From Lentimonas sp002292345 (GTDB lineage: Bacteria; Verrucomicrobiota; Verrucomicrobiia; Opitutales; Coraliomargaritaceae), in assembly GCA_964187655.1 (NCBI GenBank), contig CAXLMP010000025.1:1-39383 (forward strand): a DNA stretch of 39,383 nt. Reading direction: 5' to 3'. The notes under the pieces were generated by a model. The model was not told the origin of the DNA. It saw only the letters and a program-made list of their open reading frames with translations, and ran no database searches. Positions 8,501 to 16,737 of the stretch are shown here, one piece after another; within the stretch, counting starts at the first letter, position 1; each line of letters starts with the position of its first letter. The position numbers were made by a program, and so were the translations under genes.

Positions 8501-10315
8501 GGTGGCTGGCAGAACAACCGTCAGATGGGCATGCACAAGGACTACCGTATGGTGGAGAATATTTTCGAAGAACTCGATGCGCCTGGTGAGTGGTTTCACA
8601 ACGCCAAGACAGACACCCTCTATTACATGCCAGCCAGCGGCACGGATATAGCTGCCGCTAAGGTGGAGGTGGTGCGCCTCCGACATCTGATCGAACTCCA
8701 AGGAACGCAGGAAGCTCCAGTGAAATTCATCAGCCTGAAAGGCTTTACTGTGCGGCATGCCGCGCGGACCTTCATGGATTGCAAGGAACCGTTGCTGCGC
8801 TCGGACTGGGCTATTTATCGCGGCGGAGCCTTCCTGCTTACCGGAACCGAGGACGTCAGCATTCTTGATTGCGAATTTGATCAAGTCGGCGGCAACGCGA
8901 TCTTCGTCAACAACTACAACCGTCGCACACTGGTTAAGGGCTGCCACATCCACGACACAGGCGCTAGCGGGGTCTGCTTTGTTGGCGACCCCAGGGCCGT
9001 GCGCGATCCATTGTTTGAATATAATGAGAAAAACGATCTTTCAAAAATTGACCTGACACCGGGGCCAAAAACCGACAACTATCCCGCTGATTCGATTGTT
9101 GAGGACTGCCTAATTCATGGCGTCGGAAGCGTTGAAAAGCAGCCAGCCGGCGTGCAGATTTCCATGGCGCAGGGCATCACCGTGCGCGATGTCTCCATTT
9201 ACGACTGTGCCCGCTCAGGCATTAACGTGAGCGAAGGCACTTGGGGCGGACATTTGATCGAAGGCTGCGATGTCTTTGATACCGTGCTAGAGACGCATGA
9301 TCACGGCTCGTTCAACTCCTGGGGCCGCGACCGCTTCTGGCGTAGCGATGTCAAAACGTCACAAAGAGCAATCGATGAGAACCCGAAGCTCCCATTCCTG
9401 GATGCCGTCGAAACGTCGGTCATCCGCAACAGCCGTTGGCGCTGTGACCACGGCTGGGACGTCGATCTGGATGACGGATCGAGCAACTACGACATCTACA
9501 ACAACCTGCTGCTGGCGAAGGGGCTCAAACTGCGTGAAGGCTTCCGCCGCCATGCTTGGAACAATGTGATCGTGAACAACGGTCTGCACCCGCACGTTTG
9601 GTATGTGGGGAACAAAGATGAGGTGTATGGAAATATTTTGATGTCTCGGCACCGTCCCGCACGTATGAAACGACCGAATGCGGATAGCGCCCGAGTTGAC
9701 AAGAACCTGTATTTCGTTGCCGATGAGTCGACGGTCAAAGCGACTTCGGACCAGTTGGGATGGGACAAAAATTCGATCTTTGGCGATCCGCAATTTGTCG
9801 ACCCATCCAGCGGCGATTTTCGTGTCAAAGAAGGCTCGCCCGCCTTCGATATCGGATTCAAAAATTTCCCGATGGATCAGTTCGGGGTGAAAAAGCCCGT
9901 GCTCAAAAAGATTGCCCGCACGCCGCAACTTCCTGCCCCAGTGCTTGCGCAAGTAAAAGCGAAGCGGGCTCCTCAAAAAGCACGCGAGGCAACGCGGCCT
10001 GCCAAGGCGTTGGTCTGGCTTGGCGCCAGCCTGCAGGCTTTGAGCGGCGAAGCGTTTTCCGCTTACGGCGTTGGTAAAGAAGAGGGCGGAGTGGTATTAA
10101 CGCAGGTCGCAAAGGATTCTGAGGCTGCTCAACAAGGGTTGAAAGAAGGAGACGTGGTGCAACAGATTAATGGACAGGCCGTCCGCACCAGTGCCGCGCT
10201 CCTGCAAGCCTGTGCACGCGCTGGAAAGAAACCTCTCACGCTCAAGATCGTTCGGGATCAGCAGTTGATGAAAATCATGATCGCGCAGCCTGTTGCAGGA
10301 CAGGCGGACCAGTGA
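5510..10315 (+). CDS. Secreted GH95 fucosidase - GH141-like beta-helix - PDZ fusion
   Basis: A 1601-residue exported multi-module enzyme. The signal peptide is about residues 1-24. Residues about 25-800 form a GH95 module: YPIGNGYTGVSIFG at the start, LQGAWSQ, HNINVQMNYW (the catalytic Asn pair), KEYREE for the general-acid Glu region, HRHISHLCPLFPG, RGNKTTGWALAHR, and HPPFQIDGSLG for the base-side Asp, where the common DGN is DGS. Residues about 810-1480 form a right-handed beta-helix of GH141 type, starting LYVSPDGSDAFAGT and containing FVNGTAQRMARYPN, GGNAIFVNNYN and NSWGRDRFW; GH141 includes fucosidases and xylanases. Residues about 1503-1595 are a PDZ domain (GLKEGDVVQQINGQ). The frame is open throughout, with the first two modules joined by a short linker. 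Two fucose-acting modules in one chain suggest cooperative cleavage of one polymer; the PDZ role is unknown. Confidence 0.88.
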   Translation: MKKTVNIYLLLAAGLALTTLAGGASRTYELWEPEPAPNNGRSQWEATKDSKRPKSYDRDWERWSYPIGNGYTGVSIFGRTDTERVQITDKTLHNRGIYGKGGLTSFAELFLDFNQDEVKNYRRSLNLNEAIAHVSYEKDGVAYTREYFASYPDNVIVIRLSADQKGALSFTVRPEIPYLALKQRKGKITATENLLTLKGSMPLFSCNYEGQIKVVNEGGSVVADAKNGTIKVNKADAVTLLITSGTNYRLSAKTFSNAGAKKLNPNEFPHEAVATRMQAAHELGFAALKQRHLEDYQNLFGRVSVNLNSMPSAEPTHVLLDNYKAGTANTWLEELMFQYGRYLLISSSREKSLPANLQGAWSQDFYTPWSGGFWHNINVQMNYWGSMSTNLAECFEAYTNFFKAYLPVAREHATDYVRKHNPEQLNEEGDNGWIIGTGANAYHIPSAGGHSGPGTGGFTAKLLVDYYQFTQDRAYLEEVAFPAMLSLSKFYSKALKPHGELLLVEPSASPEQTTTLEQVKGMPGHIAGKNYITAGCTFDQGFVWESYADTLALADALGDEDPFLNTIREQITRLDPVLIGADGQIKEYREENHYSDIGQPNHRHISHLCPLFPGTLINSEHADWMQAASKTLDLRGNKTTGWALAHRMNSRARLGEGDQAHEAYQRFIRERTVSNLWALHPPFQIDGSLGTMAGVAEMLLQSHEGAFHILPALPKAWNDGHFDGLVARGNFVVSAKWKEGKATAVSILSRSGGECRVVCSGIGAAIVTDSNGNTVTVTRDGTERIHFASAKGEAYTVEFGQDLEVASSQVELYVSPDGSDAFAGTTKAKPFASLEKARDAARSLAGKNPVTVHVADGIYYLPKTLIFTPADSGSEKNPVVYKADNEGGAVLSGGSKLELEWIAYQDGIFMAKTPKGLEIDQLFVNGTAQRMARYPNFDPKKKTAAYQGYAADAFSIERAANWADPTGGYIHAMHVQRWGGYHYRITGMDAQGEVTYEGGWQNNRQMGMHKDYRMVENIFEELDAPGEWFHNAKTDTLYYMPASGTDIAAAKVEVVRLRHLIELQGTQEAPVKFISLKGFTVRHAARTFMDCKEPLLRSDWAIYRGGAFLLTGTEDVSILDCEFDQVGGNAIFVNNYNRRTLVKGCHIHDTGASGVCFVGDPRAVRDPLFEYNEKNDLSKIDLTPGPKTDNYPADSIVEDCLIHGVGSVEKQPAGVQISMAQGITVRDVSIYDCARSGINVSEGTWGGHLIEGCDVFDTVLETHDHGSFNSWGRDRFWRSDVKTSQRAIDENPKLPFLDAVETSVIRNSRWRCDHGWDVDLDDGSSNYDIYNNLLLAKGLKLREGFRRHAWNNVIVNNGLHPHVWYVGNKDEVYGNILMSRHRPARMKRPNADSARVDKNLYFVADESTVKATSDQLGWDKNSIFGDPQFVDPSSGDFRVKEGSPAFDIGFKNFPMDQFGVKKPVLKKIARTPQLPAPVLAQVKAKRAPQKAREATRPAKALVWLGASLQALSGEAFSAYGVGKEEGGVVLTQVAKDSEAAQQGLKEGDVVQQINGQAVRTSAALLQACARAGKKPLTLKIVRDQQLMKIMIAQPVAGQADQ

Positions 10316-10496
10316 AGCGGGTGTGAGGGAATTTTTTCCACGATGAAGCTCAGCCTGCGGCAATCTCTCAGCTCGCTTTATTTTAATAATCAGTAACAGC
10401 GTGAGTTGGCTGAGCGAGGCATTGCGACCTCATCCCAGTTACAGCCTCGGCGTCTTCCATTCTGTTGCGAATGGTGCTAAGCGCGCAGTTCACGAC

Positions 10497-11618
10497 TCAA
10501 ATGCTTGCCGCTAGTGCGGCTTGTCCGCTGGGGGTGTTCCAAGGCAATGTTTGGTACAGAAAATTAGGCAGTTCAATTTTCGGTTCAAAACTTCGAAAAA
10601 ATATCGGCGTCGCCGCGCCTGACATGGGGGGGATGAGCCAAGGCCAATCACCATGCACGACGCGCTGGCTTCGATCTTCTTTGTTACAAAAATTCGCGAA
10701 TTCTGAACTGACGGTATGCTGATCCACGATTCGATAGCCCGCCTGCTCAAATGACCAGAGCACGGCTTCATTCAATGCGACCAATGCGCGATCGATCCAA
10801 AACTGAGCGTGTTTGCTTGGGTCAAGCCCGATCGCCGAGGCAACCTGTGGTAATTGATTGTAGCGTTTCAGGTCTGCCAAATTTCGAGCAGCGATCTCAG
10901 TCGACACGTAATGGCCACTAAAAGGAGCTGCTGGATAGATGGCTTGTTCGGAAGCAAATAGCATGTCGGAGACCACTGGTATAGTATACCAGCGTAGCCC
11001 TAAAGACTCAATGCCAGGATGTTCGGGGTGACGAATAGCGACCTCGGCGACGTACTCTTTGGGAATTGGCCGTAGATATAACTTGCCGCGAAATTGCAAA
11101 ATAATCGGCAAAATATCAAATCGGCTTCGCTGATGAGGAGGCTGCCAGCCCAGGTCGATCGCGATTTGAGTCAAATGTATATTCATCGGATCGCCCAGCA
11201 CTGAGCCATTGGTCGCTTGGTAGCCCGCATAGCGTATGAGCTGGTGGTTCCAAATTCGAGTCTCGGCTTGGTCCGGATCAAATTCTGGGAAGACGGTGAT
11301 GAATGATTCTGCGCTCAGGTTAGTGTCCGCGCATTTCAAATGCTCTAATAGTGCATCGAAGCTCTCCTCGACTGAATTGGCACTCCTGGCATCGATTACT
11401 CGAAGCGAACGCCAACGTGCGCGTCCGCTGCAGCGCACCGAATTGCGCCAGGCTACCTGCGTATCTTTTTGCAAATCAATTGTCGTTGAGCTCGACACTG
11501 CTGGCTGGAGATTTTGGTAGAGTTCATCGGCGCACCAGCGCTTCTCAAGCGGCAGCTCTGACTGATCGCTGCGGCTTGTTTGAGTGGAGTATGGGCAAGT
11601 TGGTTTATTTAGATTCAT
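10497..11618 (-). CDS. nos: Bacterial nitric oxide synthase oxygenase
   Basis: A heme-thiolate oxygenase that oxidises L-arginine to citrulline and NO; bacterial forms lack the reductase domain and borrow electrons from other flavoproteins. The family signature is strong: VAWRNSVRCSGRARW contains the proximal heme Cys (Cys63 with this start), then RIWNHQLIRYAGY, GDP, GW, FDILPIILQF, IPVVSDM, YPAAPFSGHYVSTEIAARNLAD with the arginine-binding Glu, LNEAVLWSFEQAG, IVDQHT (usually VDHHT) and GDWPWLIPPMSGAATPIF. About 373 residues is full length. I chose the ATG at 11618; an open frame continues to an ATG at 11687, but that overlaps the divergent gene and adds residues unlike the family. No partner reductase or regulator is adjacent. 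The product is cytoplasmic. Confidence 0.93.
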   Translation of the reverse strand: MNLNKPTCPYSTQTSRSDQSELPLEKRWCADELYQNLQPAVSSSTTIDLQKDTQVAWRNSVRCSGRARWRSLRVIDARSANSVEESFDALLEHLKCADTNLSAESFITVFPEFDPDQAETRIWNHQLIRYAGYQATNGSVLGDPMNIHLTQIAIDLGWQPPHQRSRFDILPIILQFRGKLYLRPIPKEYVAEVAIRHPEHPGIESLGLRWYTIPVVSDMLFASEQAIYPAAPFSGHYVSTEIAARNLADLKRYNQLPQVASAIGLDPSKHAQFWIDRALVALNEAVLWSFEQAGYRIVDQHTVSSEFANFCNKEDRSQRVVHGDWPWLIPPMSGAATPIFFRSFEPKIELPNFLYQTLPWNTPSGQAALAASI

Positions 11619-11665
11619 CGGCATGCATGGATTAAAATGCAGTAAGCAACACGAAATGCTACTGT

Positions 11666-14600
11666 GTGCAAGCAAAGCTAGACGCATTATGCCAAATGGC
11701 GCCGCAGTTGTACTGTGGACTAAATATTAAGGGTGAATTCAAGGTTGAATCGGTCCAGGTAATCATTATCAAATATCTAGTGCAGATATTTCGTCCAATT
11801 TTAGCTATCATCGCTGCTTGTTGCTTAATTACAAGTGTTGGCTATGCTTTGCTGGATCAGAACGGCAACGGTTTAAGTGATGTGTGGGAGCAGCGCTTTA
11901 ATGCGCGCGATTTACAGTTGGCTGCCGACGGTGATGGCGATGGCTTCACCAACCTCGAAGAATGCGTGGCTGGCACAGATCCTGATGATTCGGCGAGTCG
12001 CCCTACGGTGGATCTATCGGTGATTCAAAATGAGCTTGATCAAGTACAGGTATCTTTTCCCACTTTATTAGGTAAGCGCTATTTTCTGTTCGCCTCAAAT
12101 GATCTGCAGAGTTTCGAATCGCTACAGCCAGACGGCTGGATCGGCGATGGCTCGATCAGGGAACTTTTTATACGCAGTGGCGGAAACTCAGAGTCTGTAA
12201 GTTCGGTGCGTGCCGATTTTTGGGCCAATGTTGCGACTGATTCAATCGACGATTTGAGCGGCTTAGCCACTTTTCCTGCGCAGTCCGATGGGCTTGTGTA
12301 TTTGGCTGCACCCGAAGCGCCAGATTTTTTGTCGACTGGCTATGGCGCCCGGATTATATCTACAATCACTGCGCCCAGTTCTGGCAGTTATACATTTTTC
12401 TTGTCAGCAGGTGGGCCGGCGGAGTTGTATTTTAAGGCATCTGACAGCCCGTCGAATGCGGCTAAAATCGCTGAGATATTGCCTGCGCAAACTGGACTCG
12501 AGGCAGACGTGTGGGAACTGTATGATACCCAGCGTGCAGATGCAGTGCTATTAACCGCGGGTGCAGATTATCAGTTAGAGATGCGTTATGTAGCCAAGGC
12601 TCCCTCGCAACACGCACAGGTCGGATGGTCTGGCCCAGGGCTTGTGGGCATTGAGAAGGTCGAGCGCGAAGACCTCAGTGCGGCATCCTTTGCGGCGGAG
12701 TATGAGTTAGTGTCTCCCACCTTTCTAAAACTGACGATTGATGAGCAAGATCAAGATGGTGACGGACTAGGGGACTGGGAGGAATTAGCGTTGGCAGCTT
12801 ATTATCCAGTTTTGTTTTTTGACGCGCAAAGCACTAATGGAGTGAATGACTCTGGTGTGTTGCAAGGGCTTTTTGAAACCACAAGCGGTACATCTATCTC
12901 GAATGTGAGTCTGCAAGCCACCGACGCGGCCGCCTTTGAAAGTAATTATCCCAATATTACGGAAGACACCGGCAAGATTAAATTGACTCGAGTGGGCTCA
13001 TTGGAGCCCCTGGATGTGGAGCTTTGTTTTCCGCCGCTGGTCGAGACAGGTAGCACCGTCACTGTGTGTGATGGCTCCTGTTGTATGCTGATTGGCAGCG
13101 CAGGCGATGAAGAGGCTGAGCCGCAAGATTTCATCCTGACCGACGAAGCCGGCAACATTGTCACCGATGTGGTGCGGTTCGAATTTGGTGAGACTCAGAA
13201 GATACTGACTCTTACTGCAGTGAATGATTCGATTAACGAGTATCCAGAAACGGTAAATGTGGCGATTAAAGTGCCCGAAGACAGTCATTATGAAGTCTCT
13301 TCCAGCATCAACGGCGCCTCCATTCAGATCTTTGATTTGCCTGATAGCCCTGATAATGTGACAATTTTTGTCGGTGCTTTTAGTCAGGATGGCAATGCGA
13401 CAACTGCGACCACTGCATCGGGCAGTGTGATTGCCACAATTAATGGGCCACGCACAGAGATGCGAATCTGGAGTGAATTTTCCGGCCTCACTTCGCTGCA
13501 GAGTAATTCTCATGTGCATAAGGCTAGCGCTGGCAATCAGCCAGGGAGCGTGGTCTATGGCATCACTGAGACAGTGGGAGATCCTGCTTCGAGTCCACTG
13601 CATGGGCGACTCGAGTATTATCCGGAGGTGATACTCTCGGACGAACCTGTGCCGGAGGGGACAAGTCGAGGAGACGGTTATCCTTGGGATTTAACCCAGG
13701 CATCGTTAGTGGTATCCAGCAATAGTGGCACCGCCGCGTCGAAGCAGGTTATTATTGATTCACTCTTTGGGCAGAGCGGCGAGACGCCGCTGTATTTTAA
13801 TGTGCACACCGCGGATAACCCCGCTGGAGAAATATGGGCATTTTTAGGCTTATCCGCTGGCTCGATCGATCCACCTGATCCTGCAGAAGCTGCGCCTTTA
13901 GCCGGCAGCGAGGCATACCCTGCACTAAGTGGTTACCTACTAGAAGCCGAGGTGCGCCGTTTCTTGAACCAAGCAACCTTCGGTGCGACGGAAGACATGG
14001 TCGATGCAATGGTGACTCAAATCGAGACAGCGCGCAGTTTAGATCCAGACTACCATCGCGATACCGCGTATGAAAACTGGCTAGATGCACAAATGAACAA
14101 GAGCGAGACCACGCAGACCTATTTACTTGATTATTTAATGGCGACGCATTTTCAACTATTCTGGCTGGCAGGTGTGTTTGATGAAACACGTAATCCTGGA
14201 TACTCTATAACTAATGTACTCATAAGAGGGCAACAAACTGAGACCCCGCAAGCCCCAACGACTTGGCCCTCGATTGATCGGTCAAATGCCGATCCCGCAC
14301 TGTGGTATTTGAACGACATCTATCCTGCAACTTTCAACGAACTGCAGCTCGCAGCAGAGAATGGCCTTGGAGTGGATCGCCGTTTCACTCGGTTGCCGCA
14401 TTATACGATGACTCATTGGCAGACGATGCTCGCTGGCGGGGATCAGTTGCGCCAAAAGATGGGTTATGCCTTACAGCAAATTGTAGTCACGAGTAACGAA
14501 GCGGATGATATTTTAAATAACCGCTATGGAATGCTCAACTATCAGGACATGCTCAATCACCATGCCTTTGATTATTATAGAGATGTCTTAGGTTTTGTGA

Positions 14601-16732
14601 ATACGAGTCCGATCATGGGCATCTGGCTGTCCAGTCTAAAAAACCAGAAGGCGATCGATTTTGATGGCGATGGGCTGTTTGATAGTTACCCAGATGAAAA
14701 TCTCGCGCGTGAGAACATGCAGCTATTTTCAATCGGTCTGTTTGACCTATGGGCAGATGGCACCTTGAAACTGACATCTGCAGGTCTGCCGCGGCAAACC
14801 TATACCAATGATGATATTAAAGATCTTGCGAGGATTTTAACCGGTCAAGGTATTGCTCATGATGATGGCTCGTGGGGCGGAGATGCGCCCGGCTCGGCAG
14901 CTTTTTTGGCATCGGAAGAAAATAATTTCAATCAAACGCTGTTTGGTGGGCAGACCACTGATCATACCTTCTATCCGATGAAAATGTTTGAAGCGTATCA
15001 CAGCTTGGGCAGCAAAACGTTTGCTGGTGTGACCATCGATAATAGCGATATCAGCGACTTGAAGCAGCAAGCGATAGCTGATATTGAAGATGCCATCGAC
15101 TGGCTTGCGGGTAAGCCGGGTGATGGTCAACCCGACTTTGATATGGTGCATAGCCATGTCAGCACCCCTGCGTTTATTTCGCTGCGCTTGATACAGCGCT
15201 TTACGACCTCAAACCCATCGACCGCCTATCTTCACCGCGTTGCGACCGTATTTAAGGAGTCAGAAGGACACTTGGGCTTGACGCTAAAAGCCATCCTACT
15301 GGATCCAGTCGCGAGAAACCTCGATCTAAGTGATACGGTATTTGGCATGAAAAAATCACCTTTGGAGGGCTATCTGCAAATGCTGCGCTCGCTCGAAGCG
15401 CATACTTATATACCTTTGGTCGCACCAGTTGCTGGTGAAGTGTTTGATGCTGCGCCGGGCGATTATTCAAACCCGGATCTGTATTTGGAAAATTTCGGTT
15501 ACCCAGCCGATCAAATTAATGCTTTTAGCGGAAACACTCGCTTCTTCTTAGACTCAGCGTATACGACGACTGGCGCGGCTGGTTTACAGATGAACCCGTT
15601 TGATCAAGAGACGGTCTTTAACTTTTATGTGCCAAGTTACAGCCCCGGTGGCCCCATCGGCAATGCTGAACTTTATGCGCCCGAAATGCAGCTGGTGAAC
15701 GAGGCGGATGTGATTCGAAATATTAACTTTTTCCAAGATATTGTCAGCGATGGATCTGGGCATGTGGGGGATGAACTCGGCAACACAGATGGCAATCAAA
15801 TTACCGCTTTTGGCGGTGCTTCGGGAGCCGCGACCAATGACCACCTAAAGCTGGATCTGGAGGGCTTAGCCGGTCAGCTCTATCCTGATACGGAGCCAGG
15901 CCCAGGCCTGACCAAGATTACTATTGGCGATGCAACTACCGCGGCACCTCATTGGGTGCGCTTGAGCCGCGTTGGAGATGTTTTCACTAGTAGTGAGTCG
16001 GCCGATGGTGAGACGTGGAGCTTTCTAGAGTCTTGGGTGCTGCCTCTGGCCCAACAGGTTTATGTCGGCCTAGCCGTGACCAGCCATAATGATGGCGTTT
16101 TAACGACGGCGGTCTTTGACGATATCAGCTTGAGCGGTACCAACAATGTCTGGCTTAGTCAAGATATCGGCGCAGTCGCGGCAGCAGGGTCAGTGGTCGA
16201 CAATGGTGGCGGGGAGTACGCGATCCAAGCTTCGGGTGCGGATATCTGGGGTGCTGATGATGAGTTTCATTTTATGTATCAAACCTTGTCTGGAGATGGC
16301 GAAATTATTGCTCAACTGAAAAGTTTGGTGAACACCCACGTTTGGACCAAGGCCGGTGTAATGATGCGAGAAGATCTATCCAGCGATGCAATGCATGTCA
16401 TGACACTTGTGTCAGCTGCTAGAGGAGTCGCCTCTGAAAGTCGTTACTCAGCAAGCGACCGAAGCGCTGAGTCGCTCGCCGATGAAGCGCTGGTGGATGC
16501 ATTGGATCATCGATTAACGAATGGCCTGTTTAAGCTTCGTTACCCCTATAATTCTGCTGATAATGGAGTGGGTGATGTTAATAAAAATCCCCGTGAATGG
16601 ATTATTGATACGCTCACGGATTCTTATGCTGATCCTTACGACGGCTCGAATGATGCCAATGATCGTAAGCTAAAACTTTCTGACGCTCTATACCTCCTGT
16701 CCACCTCCCCTGAATTCCAAGTTAAAAAGTAA
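11666..16732 (+). CDS. Large exported DUF1800 protein with PA14, Calx-beta and CHRD domains
   Basis: A 1688-residue exported protein of unknown biochemical role. DUF1800 proteins are nearly always paired with DUF1501, as here (5-base gap). Order: hydrophobic leader ending VGYA; Ca-binding DQNGNG/DGDGDG repeat about 63-105; PA14-like domain about 185-335; another DQDGDG site near 361; Calx-beta-like domain about 430-558; CHRD-like domain about 564-729; DUF1800 from about 759 (VRRFLNQATFG; ENLARENMQLFSIGLFDLW) to the end. The DUF1800 C-terminal part is interrupted at about 1355-1585 by a DUF1349-like module whose halves appear in reversed order. The start is uncertain: the ATG at 11666 gives a long N-tail, whereas an in-frame GTG at 11780 gives a 23-residue signal peptide and clears the NOS promoter; I think the GTG is likelier. 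Confidence 0.88.
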   Translation: MQAKLDALCQMAPQLYCGLNIKGEFKVESVQVIIIKYLVQIFRPILAIIAACCLITSVGYALLDQNGNGLSDVWEQRFNARDLQLAADGDGDGFTNLEECVAGTDPDDSASRPTVDLSVIQNELDQVQVSFPTLLGKRYFLFASNDLQSFESLQPDGWIGDGSIRELFIRSGGNSESVSSVRADFWANVATDSIDDLSGLATFPAQSDGLVYLAAPEAPDFLSTGYGARIISTITAPSSGSYTFFLSAGGPAELYFKASDSPSNAAKIAEILPAQTGLEADVWELYDTQRADAVLLTAGADYQLEMRYVAKAPSQHAQVGWSGPGLVGIEKVEREDLSAASFAAEYELVSPTFLKLTIDEQDQDGDGLGDWEELALAAYYPVLFFDAQSTNGVNDSGVLQGLFETTSGTSISNVSLQATDAAAFESNYPNITEDTGKIKLTRVGSLEPLDVELCFPPLVETGSTVTVCDGSCCMLIGSAGDEEAEPQDFILTDEAGNIVTDVVRFEFGETQKILTLTAVNDSINEYPETVNVAIKVPEDSHYEVSSSINGASIQIFDLPDSPDNVTIFVGAFSQDGNATTATTASGSVIATINGPRTEMRIWSEFSGLTSLQSNSHVHKASAGNQPGSVVYGITETVGDPASSPLHGRLEYYPEVILSDEPVPEGTSRGDGYPWDLTQASLVVSSNSGTAASKQVIIDSLFGQSGETPLYFNVHTADNPAGEIWAFLGLSAGSIDPPDPAEAAPLAGSEAYPALSGYLLEAEVRRFLNQATFGATEDMVDAMVTQIETARSLDPDYHRDTAYENWLDAQMNKSETTQTYLLDYLMATHFQLFWLAGVFDETRNPGYSITNVLIRGQQTETPQAPTTWPSIDRSNADPALWYLNDIYPATFNELQLAAENGLGVDRRFTRLPHYTMTHWQTMLAGGDQLRQKMGYALQQIVVTSNEADDILNNRYGMLNYQDMLNHHAFDYYRDVLGFVNTSPIMGIWLSSLKNQKAIDFDGDGLFDSYPDENLARENMQLFSIGLFDLWADGTLKLTSAGLPRQTYTNDDIKDLARILTGQGIAHDDGSWGGDAPGSAAFLASEENNFNQTLFGGQTTDHTFYPMKMFEAYHSLGSKTFAGVTIDNSDISDLKQQAIADIEDAIDWLAGKPGDGQPDFDMVHSHVSTPAFISLRLIQRFTTSNPSTAYLHRVATVFKESEGHLGLTLKAILLDPVARNLDLSDTVFGMKKSPLEGYLQMLRSLEAHTYIPLVAPVAGEVFDAAPGDYSNPDLYLENFGYPADQINAFSGNTRFFLDSAYTTTGAAGLQMNPFDQETVFNFYVPSYSPGGPIGNAELYAPEMQLVNEADVIRNINFFQDIVSDGSGHVGDELGNTDGNQITAFGGASGAATNDHLKLDLEGLAGQLYPDTEPGPGLTKITIGDATTAAPHWVRLSRVGDVFTSSESADGETWSFLESWVLPLAQQVYVGLAVTSHNDGVLTTAVFDDISLSGTNNVWLSQDIGAVAAAGSVVDNGGGEYAIQASGADIWGADDEFHFMYQTLSGDGEIIAQLKSLVNTHVWTKAGVMMREDLSSDAMHVMTLVSAARGVASESRYSASDRSAESLADEALVDALDHRLTNGLFKLRYPYNSADNGVGDVNKNPREWIIDTLTDSYADPYDGSNDANDRKLKLSDALYLLSTSPEFQVKK

Positions 16733-16737
16733 TCGTC

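Noticed and set aside
7409..8953. A 514-codon open frame on the minus strand
   Set aside because: It lies fully inside the GH95-GH141 gene, its translation has no recognisable motif, and the opposite strand encodes clear conserved domains. It is a shadow of GC-rich codon use.
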